From contig CAUEFI010000001.1 of the NCBI GenBank assembly GCA_958477305.1, forward strand, positions 62,001-126,000: a stretch of DNA of 64,000 bases, in the 5' to 3' direction. Source of the DNA: HGM12998 sp900756495 (GTDB lineage Bacteria; Bacillota; Clostridia; Oscillospirales; Oscillospiraceae). The notes under the pieces were generated by a model. It searched no databases. It was not told where the DNA came from and saw nothing but the letters and a program-made list of their open reading frames with translations. Every line of letters begins with the position of its first letter. The stretch's first letter is position 1. Shown in pieces: positions 45,997 to 54,100 of the stretch. A program made the translations under genes and the position numbers.

Positions 45997-48321
45997 ATGC
46001 TGAACACCGGCCTCATCACCTTTCACTTCGCCCACCACTACGGGGCACAGCTCCAGGCCTTCGCCACCATGCGCGCCCTGCAGGGACTTGGCTTCACCTG
46101 TGAGATCATCGACTACCGGCTCCCCCACACCACCCGCACCAACGGTCTGTTCAAAAAGACCTCTTCGGTGCGGGATATGGCCTCCGACGCCCATACCGCG
46201 CTTCACTATGCCGCTTTCAAGCGGCGGTTCGACCGCTTCGAGGCCTTTGTGGCCGGCCATATGTCCCTCAGCGCCCGGCGGTATACCTCCTTTGAACAGC
46301 TTCAGTCCGATCCCCCCGCTTACGATGTATACGTGGCCGGAAGCGATCAGATCTGGAATCCCTTTATCTTTCAGGACCGGCAGTTTGACCCCTCCTTTCT
46401 CCTGGCCTTCACAAGCGGTGGCCGCCGCATTGCCTATGCGCCCAGCCTGGGCGTCCCGGAGCTGCCCGCGGACAAGCTGGATCAGCTCCGGGATTACCTG
46501 ACCCCCTTTTCCGCCCTGTCGGTCCGGGAGCGCCGGGGCAGGATGATCCTCGCCTCAGCCGGCCTGGAAGCCGGGGAGGTGCTGGATCCCACGCTCCTCC
46601 TCACCGGGGCCGACTGGGAGACGCTGGCCGCCCCCCCCGCCCGGAAAGGGCCCTATATCCTGTGCTATTTTGTCTCCGACCCCGGGGAGGCCGCCCCCTA
46701 TGCCCAGGCCCTGGCCCAGCGCACCGGATATCCCATCGTCCAGCTGGCCGGGGCCCGGCGGAAGATCTCCGGCGCGGCCGAGCTGGTCTTCGACGCGGGC
46801 CCCCGGGAGTTCCTGGGGCTCTTTCAGAACGCCGCCTACGTGGTGACCAACTCCTTCCACGGCGCGGCCTTCTCCCTGCAGTTTGAAAAGCCCTTCTTTA
46901 CCTCCATGTCCCCCAGAGAGCGCGCCGAGCCTACCTTCTCCCGGATCTACAGTCTGCTCTCCCGCCTGGGCTGCGCCGACCGGATTGTGGGACTGGAGAC
47001 CACGGCGGCGGTGGACGCCCCTGTGGACTACCCGTCGGTAAACAGGCGTCTGGAGACGGCCCGGGCGGACGCCCTGGCCTATCTGCGCGCCGCTGTTCAG
47101 GGCGACCCTCTTCCGGCAGAGGCGGAAGCCGCCCCCACCGGCGGCGCCAAGGACGTTCCCGCGCTGTGCGCCGCTGCGGACTGCACCGGCTGCTCGGCCT
47201 GCGCCTCTGTCTGCCCGGCCGGCGCCATTGAGATGACACCTGACCGCGAGGGCTTCCTCCGTCCCGCCGTGGGACAGGCCTGCACCGGCTGCCGCAGGTG
47301 TGAGGCGGTCTGTCCCGGCCTGCACCCCCGGGATGCCAAGCTGGCCGAGGCTCCGGCGTACGCGGTGCGCCTCCGGGACGAGGCTGCCCTCGGGCAGAGC
47401 ACCTCCGGCGGCCTCTTCACCGCCCTGGCCCGTCAGGTGCTGCGGGAGGGCGGCGTGGTCTGGGGCGCCGCCTTTGATGAGCGCCTGCGGGTGGTCCACC
47501 GCCCCGCCGAGACGGAGGAAGCCCTCGCCGCCTTGCGTCAGACCAAGTACGTCCAGAGCGACCTGACCGGCGTGTTCCGTCAGGTGGCGGCCGCCCTGGA
47601 CGGCGGCCGAAAGGTCCTCTTTACCGGCACTCCCTGTCAGGTGGAGGGCCTGAAAGCCTATCTGGGCGGCGACCGGGACAACCTGCTGACCTGCGACCTG
47701 GTCTGCCACGGGGTTCCCTCCCCCGGCGTCTATCGGGACTGGCTCTCCGCCGAGGAGACCCGCCGGGGTTCTCCAGCCGTCTCCCTCCTCTTCCGGGACA
47801 AATCGGAGGGTTGGGGCAGGGCCAGGCTCACTCTGCGCTTTGCCGGCGGCTCTGTCTCCTCCGCCCCGCTGCATCAGACCACCTACGGCCGCGGCTTCGG
47901 CGCCGCCATGTTCCTGCGCCCCTCCTGCCACCGCTGTCCCTGTGCCGGACGTCCCCGCCCCGGCGACTTTACCATGGGCGACTTCTGGGGTGTAGATCCT
48001 GCCGTCTTCCCCGGCGGCGTGGAACGAGGCGTCTCTCTGGCTCTGCTCAACAGCGAGAAAGCCCGCGCCCTCTGGTCCTCTCTCCAGGATGAGCTGGAGT
48101 CCGTCCCCCGCCCCTGGTCCGAGGCCATAGCGGGCAACCCCAGACTGCTCACCCCAACGCCCGCCAGCCCAAAGCGCGCCGCCTTCTTTGCCGACCGGGC
48201 CGCCCGGTCCTATCTGCAGGCCGAGGCCGATTTTCTCGCGCCCCCTTCCCTGCCCTACCGCGCTGCGGCCAAGCTGCTGACGCCTGGGATGAAAGAAAAA
48301 ATCCGAAAAATGATCAAATAG
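45997..48321 (+). CDS. Polysaccharide pyruvyltransferase fused to ferredoxin and FrhB-type domains
   Basis: A 774-residue three-part protein. Residues 1 to about 380 are a polysaccharide pyruvyltransferase domain (NTGLITFHFAHHYGAQLQAFA, VAGSDQIWNP, NSFHGAAFSLQF). Residues about 395-440 hold two 4Fe-4S motifs (CTGCSACASVCP and CTGCRRCEAVCP). Residues about 455-770 match the coenzyme F420 hydrogenase/dehydrogenase beta-subunit family (STSGGLFTALARQVL, TGTPCQVEGLKAYL, CDLVCHGVPSPGVYRDWL, FTMGDFWGV). The two enzymes are often neighbouring genes in surface glycan clusters. Here they are one polypeptide. It may modify a glycan in a redox-dependent way. The start at 45997 follows GGGGGA. Confidence 0.85.
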   Translation: MLNTGLITFHFAHHYGAQLQAFATMRALQGLGFTCEIIDYRLPHTTRTNGLFKKTSSVRDMASDAHTALHYAAFKRRFDRFEAFVAGHMSLSARRYTSFEQLQSDPPAYDVYVAGSDQIWNPFIFQDRQFDPSFLLAFTSGGRRIAYAPSLGVPELPADKLDQLRDYLTPFSALSVRERRGRMILASAGLEAGEVLDPTLLLTGADWETLAAPPARKGPYILCYFVSDPGEAAPYAQALAQRTGYPIVQLAGARRKISGAAELVFDAGPREFLGLFQNAAYVVTNSFHGAAFSLQFEKPFFTSMSPRERAEPTFSRIYSLLSRLGCADRIVGLETTAAVDAPVDYPSVNRRLETARADALAYLRAAVQGDPLPAEAEAAPTGGAKDVPALCAAADCTGCSACASVCPAGAIEMTPDREGFLRPAVGQACTGCRRCEAVCPGLHPRDAKLAEAPAYAVRLRDEAALGQSTSGGLFTALARQVLREGGVVWGAAFDERLRVVHRPAETEEALAALRQTKYVQSDLTGVFRQVAAALDGGRKVLFTGTPCQVEGLKAYLGGDRDNLLTCDLVCHGVPSPGVYRDWLSAEETRRGSPAVSLLFRDKSEGWGRARLTLRFAGGSVSSAPLHQTTYGRGFGAAMFLRPSCHRCPCAGRPRPGDFTMGDFWGVDPAVFPGGVERGVSLALLNSEKARALWSSLQDELESVPRPWSEAIAGNPRLLTPTPASPKRAAFFADRAARSYLQAEADFLAPPSLPYRAAAKLLTPGMKEKIRKMIK

Positions 48322-48401
48322 CATAAAGTTTACAATTTGTTTCGGATTTTTGCGCCGTGCCCTGCTACACTTGGATTACTTTTCGTTGGGAGGAATTTCT
48401 G

Positions 48402-49280
48402 TTGCGTGCGATTCAACGCTGGCTGGACAAATTTTGTTACCGTCATCCCGGCTTCGGCATCCCAAATCTGATGCTGATTGTGGCCGTAGGCAATCTCCTC
48501 GTCTATGTGCTGGATATGTTCAGCGGCGCCGGGGCCAGCCTTGCGGCGCTGCTGGCCTTTGCGCCTTACCAGATCCTGCACGGTCAGATCTGGCGGGTGA
48601 TCACTTTCGTCTTCGTCCCCGCGGGGAACAACCTGATCTTCCTTGCTATCTCGCTGTATTTTTACTATATGCTTGGTTCTGCCCTGGAACGGGAGTGGGG
48701 CACGGCCAAATTCAGCGTCTATTACCTCATGGGCATGGTGCTCAACATCATTGTGGGTTTTGTGATCTACTTCCTCGTCTCCTCCGGCATCGATCCGCGC
48801 TATCTGTCCGGGCTGGTCACAGCGGACATGAGCTATATCAACCTGTCCCTGTTCTTTGCCTTTGCCACTCTCTATCCGAATATGCAGGTGCTCCTCTTCT
48901 TCATCATCCCCCTCAAGGTCAAGTGGCTCGCCTGGGTGAGCGCCGCCATCTTCGCCTGGAGCGTCGTCAGCAACCTGTTCGCCGGGTCCATCGTGGGCGC
49001 TGTGCTCCCCCTGGTGGCCATTCTCAACTATGTCCTCTTCTTCTGGTCGGATTTCATGGCGCTGTTTGGCCGGGTCAAGTACAAGACCTCCCGTCAGACG
49101 GTCAACTTCAAGCAGGCCACCAAGCAGGCCCAGCAGCAGCGGGGCTATATCCACAAATGCGCCGTCTGCGGCAAGACAGACGCCGACTACCCCAATGAGG
49201 AATTCCGATACTGCTCCAAATGCAACGGCTATTACTGCTACTGCTCCGAGCACATCGGCAACCATGTGCATATCCAATAA
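48402..49280 (+). CDS. Rhomboid-like membrane protein with C-terminal zinc-ribbon
   Basis: A protein of about 292 residues with five to six membrane helices and a rhomboid-like opening (ILHGQIWRVITFVFVPAG, then GSALEREWGTAKFSVYYLMG). The catalytic GxSG serine motif and the second-helix histidines of active rhomboids are not seen, so it is probably a non-proteolytic relative. The C-terminus adds a metal-binding module with CAVCGKTD, CSKCNGYYCYC and HIGNHVH. TTG at 48402 is preferred because GGGAGGA lies 8 nt upstream. A GTG at 48357 without a ribosome site would add 15 residues. It ends inside a palindrome shared with the convergent tmcAL gene. Confidence 0.75.
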   Translation: MRAIQRWLDKFCYRHPGFGIPNLMLIVAVGNLLVYVLDMFSGAGASLAALLAFAPYQILHGQIWRVITFVFVPAGNNLIFLAISLYFYYMLGSALEREWGTAKFSVYYLMGMVLNIIVGFVIYFLVSSGIDPRYLSGLVTADMSYINLSLFFAFATLYPNMQVLLFFIIPLKVKWLAWVSAAIFAWSVVSNLFAGSIVGAVLPLVAILNYVLFFWSDFMALFGRVKYKTSRQTVNFKQATKQAQQQRGYIHKCAVCGKTDADYPNEEFRYCSKCNGYYCYCSEHIGNHVHIQ

Positions 49281-49326
49281 CATATAAAGGGGCGGAGGGA
49301 AATTCCCTCCGCCCCTTTATATGTTA
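49278..49326. terminator. Palindromic bidirectional terminator holding both stop codons
   Basis: TAACATATAAAGGGGCGGAG... pairs perfectly with its complement over about 22 bp. The first TAA is the stop of the rhomboid-like gene. The last TTA is, on the minus strand, the TAA stop of tmcAL. Confidence 0.88.
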
Positions 49327-50601
49327 TCCGCCACTGATTTCTGTTTCTTCCAACACCACAGGTCCTGTAGTCCACTCCAGGCCGCAGGGCCTCGGCTGCT
49401 CAAAGCACAGTCCGTACAGGTCTGTGCAGCGCCCCTCCAGCTCGAAGAGCCGCCGCCCTGTCTCGGACAGCGCTTTGGCGTGGGCGGGCTTGGTGATGAC
49501 GGGCAGGGCGGCCCGCCCGCGCATCTCCCGCAGCAGCGCTTTCCCTCTGCCGTTCATCCCCAGTACCCGCAGATAGGGTACGCCCGCGGGCTGTTCCGCC
49601 GCGGTGATCCCCAGGAAGGCCCACAGCAAAAGCCGCTGGATGCGCGCTCCAGTATAGCGTTTGGTGACGGCCAGCCTGCAAAATACCTGAATACTATCCG
49701 CCTGCCTGCCCGCCCTGCACAGCCGCTCGGGCAATCCCTCCGCCGCGCCGCTGTCGGGCAGGGCAGCCCAGTCCTCCGCCGACATGGTACGCACCCTTGC
49801 CAGCATAGCCCGCTCCACCCGCTGGAGGGCGGGCAGGCCGATGAGGCGGTTCTCCAGCAGGGAGCGCGCCCCCGGAACCAGATAGGGCTCCGCCAGATCC
49901 CACCGCCCTTCCAGCAGCTCCAGCCGGATCTGCGTGGCCGAGGCAAACTGAGGCAGGTCCATACAGGCCGGTCCCGACTCCCAGGTACCGTCCTGGTGCT
50001 GAACGATGGCAGCGCCCACGCTGTTGTGGGGCGCCCCCCGGCGGAGCACTGTCATGGGGGCTATGGAACTGCCAAGCCTCCTCAGGGCCCGGAGATACTC
50101 CACGCCCAGGTTATTGTTGGGCCGGCGCAGCAGCCCCCCAATCTCCTTCCCCATCAGCTCCTCCACAGCCTCCTGGCGGCAGACGGCGAAGGGCCTCCCC
50201 TGGCTCAGGCGGGACCGCAGGGCGTCCCGGTAGCCCTCCGTGTCCAGGCAGGCCGCAGCGGCAGCCAGGGGGCCAATCTCTCCGCACTCGCTGCCGAAGG
50301 AGAGGGTATCCACCACGCCTGTGGCCGCGAGGAGCTCCACGCCGCCGCGGGCGAAGCGCTCCGCCGAAGCGGTGGCCCAGGGCGTTGGGAGCTCCAGCAC
50401 CAGGTCCGCGCCGCCCATCAGGGCCAGCCGGGCGCGGGTCCACTTATCAGCCACTCCACAGTCTGCCTGCTGCACCCAGTGTCCGCTCATGGCGCACACC
50501 ACCGCCGCCTCACCGCCCAGCGCCGCCCGCGTCTGAGCGATCTGATAGGCATGCCCCCGGTGAAACGGATTGTATTCGGCCACGATTCCGGCGCATCTCA
50601 T
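49324..50601 (-). CDS. tmcAL: tRNA(Met) cytidine acetate ligase
   Basis: A 425-residue protein of the TmcAL (YlbM) family, with the nucleotidyltransferase motif IVAEYNPFHRGH at residues 5-16, PLxxGGADLVLELP-like ALMGGADLVLELPTPWA, SFGSECGEI and the KRYTGARIQRLLL C-terminal tRNA-contact segment. It activates acetate with ATP and acetylates C34 of elongator tRNA(Met). The start at 50601 follows GGAGGA; the frame remains open upstream but without a ribosome site. It is divergent from ackA, which makes acetate, the substrate it uses. Confidence 0.93.
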   Translation of the reverse strand: MRCAGIVAEYNPFHRGHAYQIAQTRAALGGEAAVVCAMSGHWVQQADCGVADKWTRARLALMGGADLVLELPTPWATASAERFARGGVELLAATGVVDTLSFGSECGEIGPLAAAAACLDTEGYRDALRSRLSQGRPFAVCRQEAVEELMGKEIGGLLRRPNNNLGVEYLRALRRLGSSIAPMTVLRRGAPHNSVGAAIVQHQDGTWESGPACMDLPQFASATQIRLELLEGRWDLAEPYLVPGARSLLENRLIGLPALQRVERAMLARVRTMSAEDWAALPDSGAAEGLPERLCRAGRQADSIQVFCRLAVTKRYTGARIQRLLLWAFLGITAAEQPAGVPYLRVLGMNGRGKALLREMRGRAALPVITKPAHAKALSETGRRLFELEGRCTDLYGLCFEQPRPCGLEWTTGPVVLEETEISGG

Positions 50602-50656
50602 GGGCAGTCCTCCAAAAACAAGTGGAATTTTTTGCAGAAAATCTATCAAATACAGG

Positions 50657-50685
50657 TTGTCCTTTAGGCAAAAACGAGCTACAAT
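50657..50685 (+). promoter_or_regulatory. Sigma-A promoter of ackA
   Basis: TTGTCC at 50657-50662 and TACAAT at 50680-50685 are separated by 17 nt, about 90 nt before the start codon. Confidence 0.75.
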
Positions 50686-50773
50686 ATAGTGTTGTACTAT
50701 GTCGTTCATTTTACTATGGATTCCCTCCGGACGCAAGCCGGACAGAAACATTTTGAAGGAGAGATCAAGCAGC

Positions 50774-51973
50774 ATGAAAGTTCTGGTTATCAACGCAGGC
50801 AGCTCTTCCCTGAAGTACCAGCTCATGGACCCGGCCACCAAGGACGTCCTGGCCAAGGGCCTGTGCGAGCGCATCGGCATTGACGGCCGCCTCACCCACA
50901 AGGTCCCCGCCAAGGACTCCAAGCACGAGTTCGAGATCCCCATGCCCACCCACGCGGAGGCCATCCAGGCCGTCATTGACGCCCTGCTCTCCCCCGAGCA
51001 CGGGGTCATCTCCAGCATGAAGGAGATTGACGCTGTGGGACACCGCGTGGTCCACGGCGGCGAGGCCTTCAACAAGTCCGTCCTTATCACCGACGAGGTG
51101 ATGAAGGCCATTGAGGACTGCATTCCCCTGGCCCCTCTCCACAACCCGGCCAACCTCACCGGTATCCGCGCCTGTCAGAAGGTGATGCCCGGCGTCCCCA
51201 TGGTGGCCGTATTCGACACCGCCTTCCACCAGACCATGCCTGCCAAGAGCTATATCTACGCCCTGCCCTACGAGTACTATGAAAAGGACAAGGTCCGCCG
51301 CTACGGCTTCCACGGCACCTCCCACAAGTATGTCTCCGGCCGCGCTGCCGCCATGCTGGGCAAGCCCATCGAGGAGCTGAAGATCATCACCTGCCATCTG
51401 GGCAACGGCTCCTCCGTCACCGCTGTGGACGGCGGTAAGAGCGTGGACACCTCCATGGGCTTCACCCCCCTGGCCGGCCTGCCCATGGGCACCCGCTCCG
51501 GCGATCTGGACGCCGGTATCATGGAGTACCTGATGAACAAGTACGGCATGGACATCAAGGAGATGCTCAACGTCCTCAACAAGAAGTCCGGTGTGCTGGG
51601 TATCTCCGGCGTGTCCTCCGACTTCCGGGATCTGGACGATGCCGCCGAGAAGGGCAATGCCCGCGCCGGCCTGGCCGTGGACGCCTTCAACTACGGCGTG
51701 AAGAAGCTCATCGGCGCCTATGCCGCCGCCATGGGCGGGGTGGACGCCATCGTGTTCACCGCCGGTGTGGGTGAGAACGCCGCCTCCAACCGCATGGCCA
51801 TCGCCTCCGGCCTGGAGTTTATGGGTGTGAAGATGGACGAGGCCGCCAACAAGGTCCGCGGCAAGGAGACCGTCATCTCCGCCGCCGACTCCAAGGTCAA
51901 GGTCCTCCTCATTCCCACCGACGAGGAGCTCATGATCGCTCAGGACACCGCCGCCATCGTCTCTGGAAAATAA
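50774..51973 (+). CDS. ackA: Acetate kinase
   Basis: A 399-residue AckA with NAGSSSLKYQL at the N-terminus, GHRVVHGGE, RRYGFHGTSHKYV, HLGNGSSV and VFTAGVGENA. It interconverts acetyl phosphate and acetate with ATP gain and is a main energy-yielding step in fermentation. It is not next to pta. The start at 50774 has AAGGAGA 11 nt upstream. Confidence 0.97.
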   Translation: MKVLVINAGSSSLKYQLMDPATKDVLAKGLCERIGIDGRLTHKVPAKDSKHEFEIPMPTHAEAIQAVIDALLSPEHGVISSMKEIDAVGHRVVHGGEAFNKSVLITDEVMKAIEDCIPLAPLHNPANLTGIRACQKVMPGVPMVAVFDTAFHQTMPAKSYIYALPYEYYEKDKVRRYGFHGTSHKYVSGRAAAMLGKPIEELKIITCHLGNGSSVTAVDGGKSVDTSMGFTPLAGLPMGTRSGDLDAGIMEYLMNKYGMDIKEMLNVLNKKSGVLGISGVSSDFRDLDDAAEKGNARAGLAVDAFNYGVKKLIGAYAAAMGGVDAIVFTAGVGENAASNRMAIASGLEFMGVKMDEAANKVRGKETVISAADSKVKVLLIPTDEELMIAQDTAAIVSGK

Positions 51974-51982
51974 TCTGCTTTG

Positions 51983-52016
51983 AAGCCGCCCGCCGGAGAT
52001 CCGGCGGGCGGCTTTT
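51983..52016 (+). terminator. Terminator of ackA
   Basis: GCCGCCCGCCGG and CCGGCGGGCGGC flank AGAT and are followed by TTTTGCC. Confidence 0.88.
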
Positions 52017-52146
52017 GCCTGTCAAAAAAGCGCGGCGCAGGGAACCATCTATTTTCCTGCTGCTGCATGGAGTCGGTCAAATTGGTGCAATGTGTCCCTA
52101 TTATGCCAAAGCTTTTCCGTCATTTCTGCAATTCTTCAATTTTTTC

Positions 52147-52175
52147 TTGCATCCTCAGTCTCCGTGTCGTATAAT
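52147..52175 (+). promoter_or_regulatory. Sigma-A promoter of gdhA
   Basis: TTGCAT at 52147-52152 and a perfect TATAAT at 52170-52175 are separated by 17 nt. The 265-nt gap after ackA otherwise shows nothing. Confidence 0.85.
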
Positions 52176-52281
52176 AAATGCGCATATTTTATTACATCAG
52201 CGTGCAACAGCGGCGTTGACGCTGGCAATCAAAATTCAGGCGGGCCGCTCTCAGGACCGCCAGACAAAGGGGTTTGGCACA

Positions 52282-53637
52282 ATGGCATTTGAGATTAAGA
52301 ATTCCTATCTCCAGGGCGTCTATGAAGATGTCTGCAAAAAAAACGCCCATGAGCCCGAGTTTCTTCAGGCCGTGGGTGAAGTGCTGGAGTCCCTCCAGCC
52401 GGTGGTAGAGCAGCGGCCGGACATCGTAAAATCCGGCGTCATTGACCGTATGGTGGAGCCTGAGCGGAGCCTCCTCTTCCGCATCTCCTGGGTGGATGAT
52501 CAGGGCAGAGTACAGGTCAACCGCGGCTACCGGGTGCAGTTCAGCACCGCCATCGGCCCCTCCAAGGGCGGCCTGCGCTTCCATCCCAGCGTGAATATGT
52601 CCATCATCAAGTTCCTGGGCTTTGAACAGGTCTTCAAAAACTCCCTCACCGGCCTGCCTATGGGCGGCGGCAAGGGCGGATCCGACTTTGACCCCAAGGG
52701 CAAGAGCAGCAATGAGGTCATGCGCTTCTGCCAGTCCTTTATGACTGAGCTGCAGCGCCATATCGGCCCCGACACCGACGTGCCTGCCGGCGACATTGGC
52801 GTAGGCGCCCGTGAGATTGGCTATCTCTTCGGCCAGTACAAGCGTATCCGCAACGAGTTCACCGGTGTGCTGACAGGAAAGGGCATCAGCTATGGCGGAT
52901 CCCTGGCCCGGACTGAAGCTACCGGCTACGGTCTGTGCTACTTTACGGAAGAGATGCTCAAGGCGGCGGGCAAGTCCTTCCAGGGACAGGATATTATTGT
53001 CTCCGGCTCGGGCAATGTGGCCACCTATGCCAACCAGAAAGCCACCGAACTGGGCGGCCGCGTCGTGGCTATGAGCGACTCCAACGGCTATATCTACGAT
53101 CCCAACGGTATTGACTACAAGGTCATCAAAGAGATCAAGGAGCAGCGGCGCGCCCGCATCTCCACTTATCTGGAGTATGTCCCCGGCGCCAAGTATGTGG
53201 AGGGCTGCCGCGGCATCTGGACCATTCCCTGCGGCATTGCGCTCCCCTGTGCCACTCAGAACGAGCTGGATCTGGAGGGCGCGCAGGCGCTGGTCAAGAA
53301 CGGCTGCTTCGCTGTGGCCGAGGGCGCCAACATGCCCTCCACCCCCGAGGCCGTGACCTGCTTCCAGGAGAACAAGCTCCTCTTCGCCCCCGCCAAGGCC
53401 TCCAACGCAGGCGGCGTGGCCACCTCCGGTCTGGAGATGAGCCAGAACTCCATGCGTCTGAGCTGGTCCTTCGAGGAAGTGGATCAGAAGCTCCACGGCA
53501 TTATGCGCAACATTTACCACAATGCCGCCAAGGCTGCGGAGGAGTACGGAATGCCCGGCAACCTGGTGGCGGGCGCCAACATTGCCGGCTTCATGAAGGT
53601 CGCCGACGCAATGATTTGGCAGGGCGTTTCCTACTAA
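52282..53637 (+). CDS. gdhA: NADP-specific glutamate dehydrogenase
   Basis: A 451-residue hexameric-type GDH with the glutamate-binding GGLRFHPSVN, the catalytic Lys region PMGGGKGGSDFDPKGKS, TGKGISYGGSLARTEATGYG and the dinucleotide fold VSGSGNVATYA. It assimilates ammonia into glutamate. The start follows AAAGGGG. The last 33 nt, including the stop, recur in diverged form 227 nt downstream (53832-53864), in a frame that would also end the protein sensibly (AMIWQGISQ). This suggests a rearrangement at the 3' end. Confidence 0.96.
   Translation: MAFEIKNSYLQGVYEDVCKKNAHEPEFLQAVGEVLESLQPVVEQRPDIVKSGVIDRMVEPERSLLFRISWVDDQGRVQVNRGYRVQFSTAIGPSKGGLRFHPSVNMSIIKFLGFEQVFKNSLTGLPMGGGKGGSDFDPKGKSSNEVMRFCQSFMTELQRHIGPDTDVPAGDIGVGAREIGYLFGQYKRIRNEFTGVLTGKGISYGGSLARTEATGYGLCYFTEEMLKAAGKSFQGQDIIVSGSGNVATYANQKATELGGRVVAMSDSNGYIYDPNGIDYKVIKEIKEQRRARISTYLEYVPGAKYVEGCRGIWTIPCGIALPCATQNELDLEGAQALVKNGCFAVAEGANMPSTPEAVTCFQENKLLFAPAKASNAGGVATSGLEMSQNSMRLSWSFEEVDQKLHGIMRNIYHNAAKAAEEYGMPGNLVAGANIAGFMKVADAMIWQGVSY
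53605..53637 (+). repeat. gdhA 3'-end direct repeat, left copy
   Basis: The last eleven codons of gdhA. They match 53832-53864 at 27 of 33 positions, with 19 consecutive identical bases (CGCAATGATTTGGCAGGGC). Confidence 0.8.
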
Positions 53638-53831
53638 AGTTCCGCTTCAGGCATCGTCCCCCTCACAGCCATCTCAGGCGGCCTTCGGGCCCCGTCGCAG
53701 ATGGGGCGGCGCGTTAAGCGCCGTACAGGCGTTTTGCCCCAGGCAAACCCTTGGCGCAGGGCGGATTCACTCCGCCCGAGCATGTAAAATACCCAGGGGC
53801 GCCCCAAACGCCGCCGGCATTTGGGGCGCCC
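53638..53831. other. 194-nt GC-rich insert between gdhA 3'-end copies
   Basis: No credible gene. Several hairpins are present, the clearest GGGGCGCCCCAAA / TTTGGGGCGCCC at 53796-53831, which touches the right-hand copy. It could be a remnant or a small non-autonomous element. Confidence 0.6.
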
Positions 53832-53864
53832 GGCGCAATGATTTGGCAGGGCATATCCCAATGA
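53832..53864 (+). repeat. gdhA 3'-end direct repeat, right copy
   Basis: Diverged second copy of the gdhA end, read as G-A-M-I-W-Q-G-I-S-Q-stop. The gdhA terminator follows this copy, not the left one, so this is probably the original 3' end. Confidence 0.8.
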
Positions 53865-53877
53865 CATACAGAGGGAG

Positions 53878-53917
53878 AGAACCGGACACAAATTCAGATG
53901 TGTCCGGTTCTTTTTAG
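53878..53917 (+). terminator. Terminator downstream of gdhA
   Basis: AGAACCGGACACA and TGTGTCCGGTTCT flank an 8-nt loop and are followed by TTTTAG. Confidence 0.9.
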
Positions 53918-54100
53918 ATGTCTTTTTTATCTTTTTGTGATATACTCTTGCTATATTTTTGCAGTGCTGCGCCCCCAGTGCGGGCGCGTCTCCGGCGGCC
54001 CTCCATATTTCTTTTTCCGGCCCAAAAGGAGCGGCCCGGGTCCCCAAAAGAAAAGGGCCGGGAGACGGCGGCCAAGCTGAACAAAACAGAGGATGATACC

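Noticed and set aside
53634..54047. Leftward 137-codon frame over the gdhA terminator and insert
   Set aside because: It crosses the terminator and the duplicated gdhA end, and has no plausible start or domain.
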